Source: Candidatus Omnitrophota bacterium (GTDB lineage: Bacteria > Omnitrophota > Gorgyraeia > Duberdicusellales > 4484-171). Taken from it: 7,510 bases of DNA. A program made the position numbers and the translations under genes. Shown here in pieces: positions 6,318-7,510 of this stretch (its first letter is position 1; the number at the start of each line of letters is the position of its first letter). The DNA lies in the NCBI GenBank assembly GCA_030601015.1, contig JAUVUO010000061.1, forward strand, positions 1 to 7,510. Direction: 5' to 3'. Under the pieces are notes generated by a model, which saw nothing but the letters and a program-made list of their open reading frames with translations, did not search any database and was not told where the DNA came from.

Positions 6318-6352
6318 TGTAGTTCATGATCTGATAGCTAATGGCCAATGGC
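6318..6352. repeat. Degenerate 7-bp tandem repeat
   Basis: Directly after the 8-mer array, TGATAGC (6332-6338), TAATGGC (6339-6345) and CAATGGC (6346-6352) are adjacent 7-bp units. Two weaker candidate units (TGTAGTT, CATGATC) precede them. The rest of the spacer to 6398 is a G/A-rich then C/T-rich stretch with no ORF I can support. Confidence 0.45.
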
Positions 6353-6424
6353 AGAGGGGGCAAAAGATGTAAAGGACTTCCCAAGTTTCCCATTTACCTA
6401 TAATAAATTTATCCACTGAATTTC

Positions 6425-6452
6425 TTTCCAAAACGTATCTTCTTGCTATAAT
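6425..6452 (+). promoter_or_regulatory. Extended -10 promoter for the GIY-YIG gene
   Basis: TGCTATAAT at 6444-6452 is a perfect extended -10. TTTCCA at 6425-6430 is a weak -35 with a 16-bp spacer. Transcription would start about 6459, within two or three bases of the GTG at 6461. A second TATAAT at 6399-6404 (with TTCCCA at 6378-6383, 15-bp spacer) could give a longer leader. Confidence 0.6.
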
Positions 6453-6460
6453 ATTTAAAC

Positions 6461-6781
6461 GTGAAAAAGATCAACTCTAAAGCCCGAACAGTCAAAAAAA
6501 GCGGTAACTTTTCCGTGTATATAGTGGAATGTAAAGACGGGACATTTTATACCGGATATACTAATAATTTAGAGAAACGCCTCAAAGAGCATAACAATGA
6601 TAAAAGAGGAGCTAAATATTTAAGAGGTAAGCGCCCGGTGAAATTAATATGGCGTAAGGAATATAGATATTTGTGTTATGCGATGAGGACTGAATATAGG
6701 ATAAAACAGTTAAATCGAAAACAGAAGGAATTGTTGATTGGGGGAATGCTGTTGGATAAAGTAATGGCGAGAAAATTATGA
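6461..6781 (+). CDS. GIY-YIG nuclease-family protein, UPF0213/YhbQ-like, GTG start
   Basis: This 106-residue protein is a single GIY-YIG domain. VYIVECKDG (19-27) and YTGYT (30-34) form the GIY-YIG strands. R40 in the LEKRLKEHN helix, and H44 fit the catalytic helix. E78 in RTEYRIKQLNRKQKE is the expected metal-binding glutamate. The family is usually small stand-alone proteins; most members have no defined cellular role, though some act on nucleic acids. An in-frame TAA at 6449-6451 forces the start to be at or after GTG 6461, and no SD is present. GTG 6515 is a later alternative that would keep the core but lose the basic N-terminal 18 residues. The stop overlaps an ATG (ATGA, 6778-6781). 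Confidence 0.88.
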   Translation: MKKINSKARTVKKSGNFSVYIVECKDGTFYTGYTNNLEKRLKEHNNDKRGAKYLRGKRPVKLIWRKEYRYLCYAMRTEYRIKQLNRKQKELLIGGMLLDKVMARKL

Positions 6782-6796
6782 AGCACTTCTGTTTAT

Positions 6797-6825
6797 TTGA
6801 TAATCTTAAACTATGCTGCGATAAA
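6797..6825 (+). promoter_or_regulatory. Possible promoter for the patatin-like gene
   Basis: TTGATA at 6797-6802 (five of six -35 matches) is 17 bp from GATAAA at 6820-6825 (four of six -10 matches). Transcription would begin near 6832, just before the strong SD AGGAGG at 6836-6841, leaving a very short leader. Confidence 0.35.
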
Positions 6826-6846
6826 TTTTAAGAATAGGAGGTTAAT

Positions 6847-7510
6847 ATGTCTTATCATTTTAAAAATCTTGTATTTGAGGGCGGCGGAGTTAAAGGCATT
6901 GCCTATGTTGGCGCAATGGAGATTCTAAAAGAAAAAGAAATACTGCAAAACATTAGACGTGTTGGTGGAACTTCAGCTGGAGCTATTAATGCTACGCTGC
7001 TTGCCCTTAATTATTCGAATACAGAGACAAAAAAGATTCTTTCTGAACTTGATTTTAATGATTTCATGGACAATTCATGGTTTGTATTAAATGATATCTG
7101 TAGAGTTTGGCGTAAGTATGGGTGGAATAAGGGTAAGTTTTTTAGAAAATGGCTAGGGGATATTGTCGAATCAAAAACTAAAAACAGTAAAACAACATTT
7201 AAAGAACTTTATGAGCAAAAGACTCAAAAAGGATTTAAAGATTTGTATATAATGGGAACTAATCTTTCAACTCATTTTGCTGAAGTGTTCTCACACGAGA
7301 AAACTCCTGACATGCCTATAGCTGATGCTGTCAGGATCTCCATGTCTATTCCGCTATTTTTTGCGAGCAAAAAAAGCGCCAGAGGCGATATCTATGTAGA
7401 TGGGGGTGTTTTAGCTAATTATCCGGTTAAGCTATTCGATCGTGAAAAATATATTGAAGTTAATAAAAAAACTACAGAATATTATAAAACACATAATGAG
7501 GATTTATTTA
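6847..7510 (+). CDS. Patatin-like phospholipase (3' end beyond window)
   Basis: The open frame starts at ATG 6847 behind SD AGGAGG (6836-6841) and runs to the window edge without a stop, giving 221 residues of an incomplete protein. The patatin catalytic features are all present. GGGVKG at 12-17 is the oxyanion loop, with Lys in place of the more common Arg. GTSAG at 41-45 carries nucleophile Ser43, and VDGGV at 184-188 carries Asp185 of the Ser-Asp dyad. No signal peptide is seen, so a cytoplasmic lipid acyl hydrolase is expected. Unlike envelope patatins it has no visible membrane segment in this part. Substrate cannot be deduced; some bacterial patatins are toxins or defence effectors, but nothing beside this one points that way. 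Confidence 0.9.
   Translation, partial: MSYHFKNLVFEGGGVKGIAYVGAMEILKEKEILQNIRRVGGTSAGAINATLLALNYSNTETKKILSELDFNDFMDNSWFVLNDICRVWRKYGWNKGKFFRKWLGDIVESKTKNSKTTFKELYEQKTQKGFKDLYIMGTNLSTHFAEVFSHEKTPDMPIADAVRISMSIPLFFASKKSARGDIYVDGGVLANYPVKLFDREKYIEVNKKTTEYYKTHNEDLF

Noticed and set aside
6157..6393. Minus-strand open frame across the spacer repeats
   Set aside because: It runs through the 8-mer array and the end of the peptidase gene, has no SD or family resemblance, and its composition follows the repeat.
6778..6831. 17-codon ORF overlapping the GIY-YIG stop by ATGA, with three cysteines
   Set aside because: It has no separate SD and no known similarity. It also overlaps a likely promoter for the patatin gene, so chance is the simplest reading.
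6847..7510. Patatin-like gene as a CapV/CBASS-type defence effector
   Set aside because: No cyclase or other defence partner is visible in the window, and the neighbouring GIY-YIG gene is a common stand-alone type.

Overview
The window is AT-rich bacterial DNA with standard stop usage (TAA, TAG and one TGA) and good Shine-Dalgarno sites. Two outer-membrane-type lipoproteins (a LpoB-like one and a COG3014-like one) imply a diderm cell. The dispersed-type repeats (a CCCCCTT/AAGGGGG hairpin in the leader and CGGGTTGA-type 8-mers) resemble intergenic repeats I recall from uncultivated diderm phyla such as Omnitrophota and Elusimicrobiota. That placement is recollection and weak. There are no tRNA or rRNA genes, IS elements or CRISPR arrays.

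Layout, all genes on the + strand: 1-247 is a promoter (extended -10 at 61-69) with a long structured leader. 248-2083 holds lemA, a secreted TPM-domain (YgcG-like) gene and a second, cytoplasmic TPM-domain gene. 2155-2763 is a LpoB-like lipoprotein, and 2920-4275 is a COG3014-family lipoprotein with TPR-like helices. 4291-6246 is a secreted S9 (prolyl oligopeptidase family) serine peptidase with an intact triad. 6247-6460 is a repeat-rich spacer with an 8-bp tandem repeat that forms a G-quadruplex motif, a 7-bp degenerate repeat and a strong extended -10. 6461-6781 is a small GIY-YIG nuclease-family protein. 6847 to the window end is a patatin-like phospholipase cut by the window edge.

The first six genes look like one envelope-directed block: a membrane-anchored LemA with TPM proteins, a putative activator of peptidoglycan synthase, its usual COG3014 companion, and an exported peptidase. 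The LpoB/COG3014 and LemA/TPM pairings are known from other bacteria; joint function of all six is inference from co-orientation and spacing. The GIY-YIG and patatin genes are probably separate transcription units because each has its own promoter-like sequence.

The protein families are all known, and I see no clear novel multi-gene defence or mobile system. The most unusual signals are at the nucleic-acid level: a perfect 16-bp inverted repeat inside the conserved coding region of the COG3014 gene (3293-3333), the G-quadruplex-forming 8-mer array just after the peptidase gene (6255-6310), a hairpin that covers the only SD-like sequence before the COG3014 gene (2877-2900), and a likely leaderless GTG start for the GIY-YIG gene.
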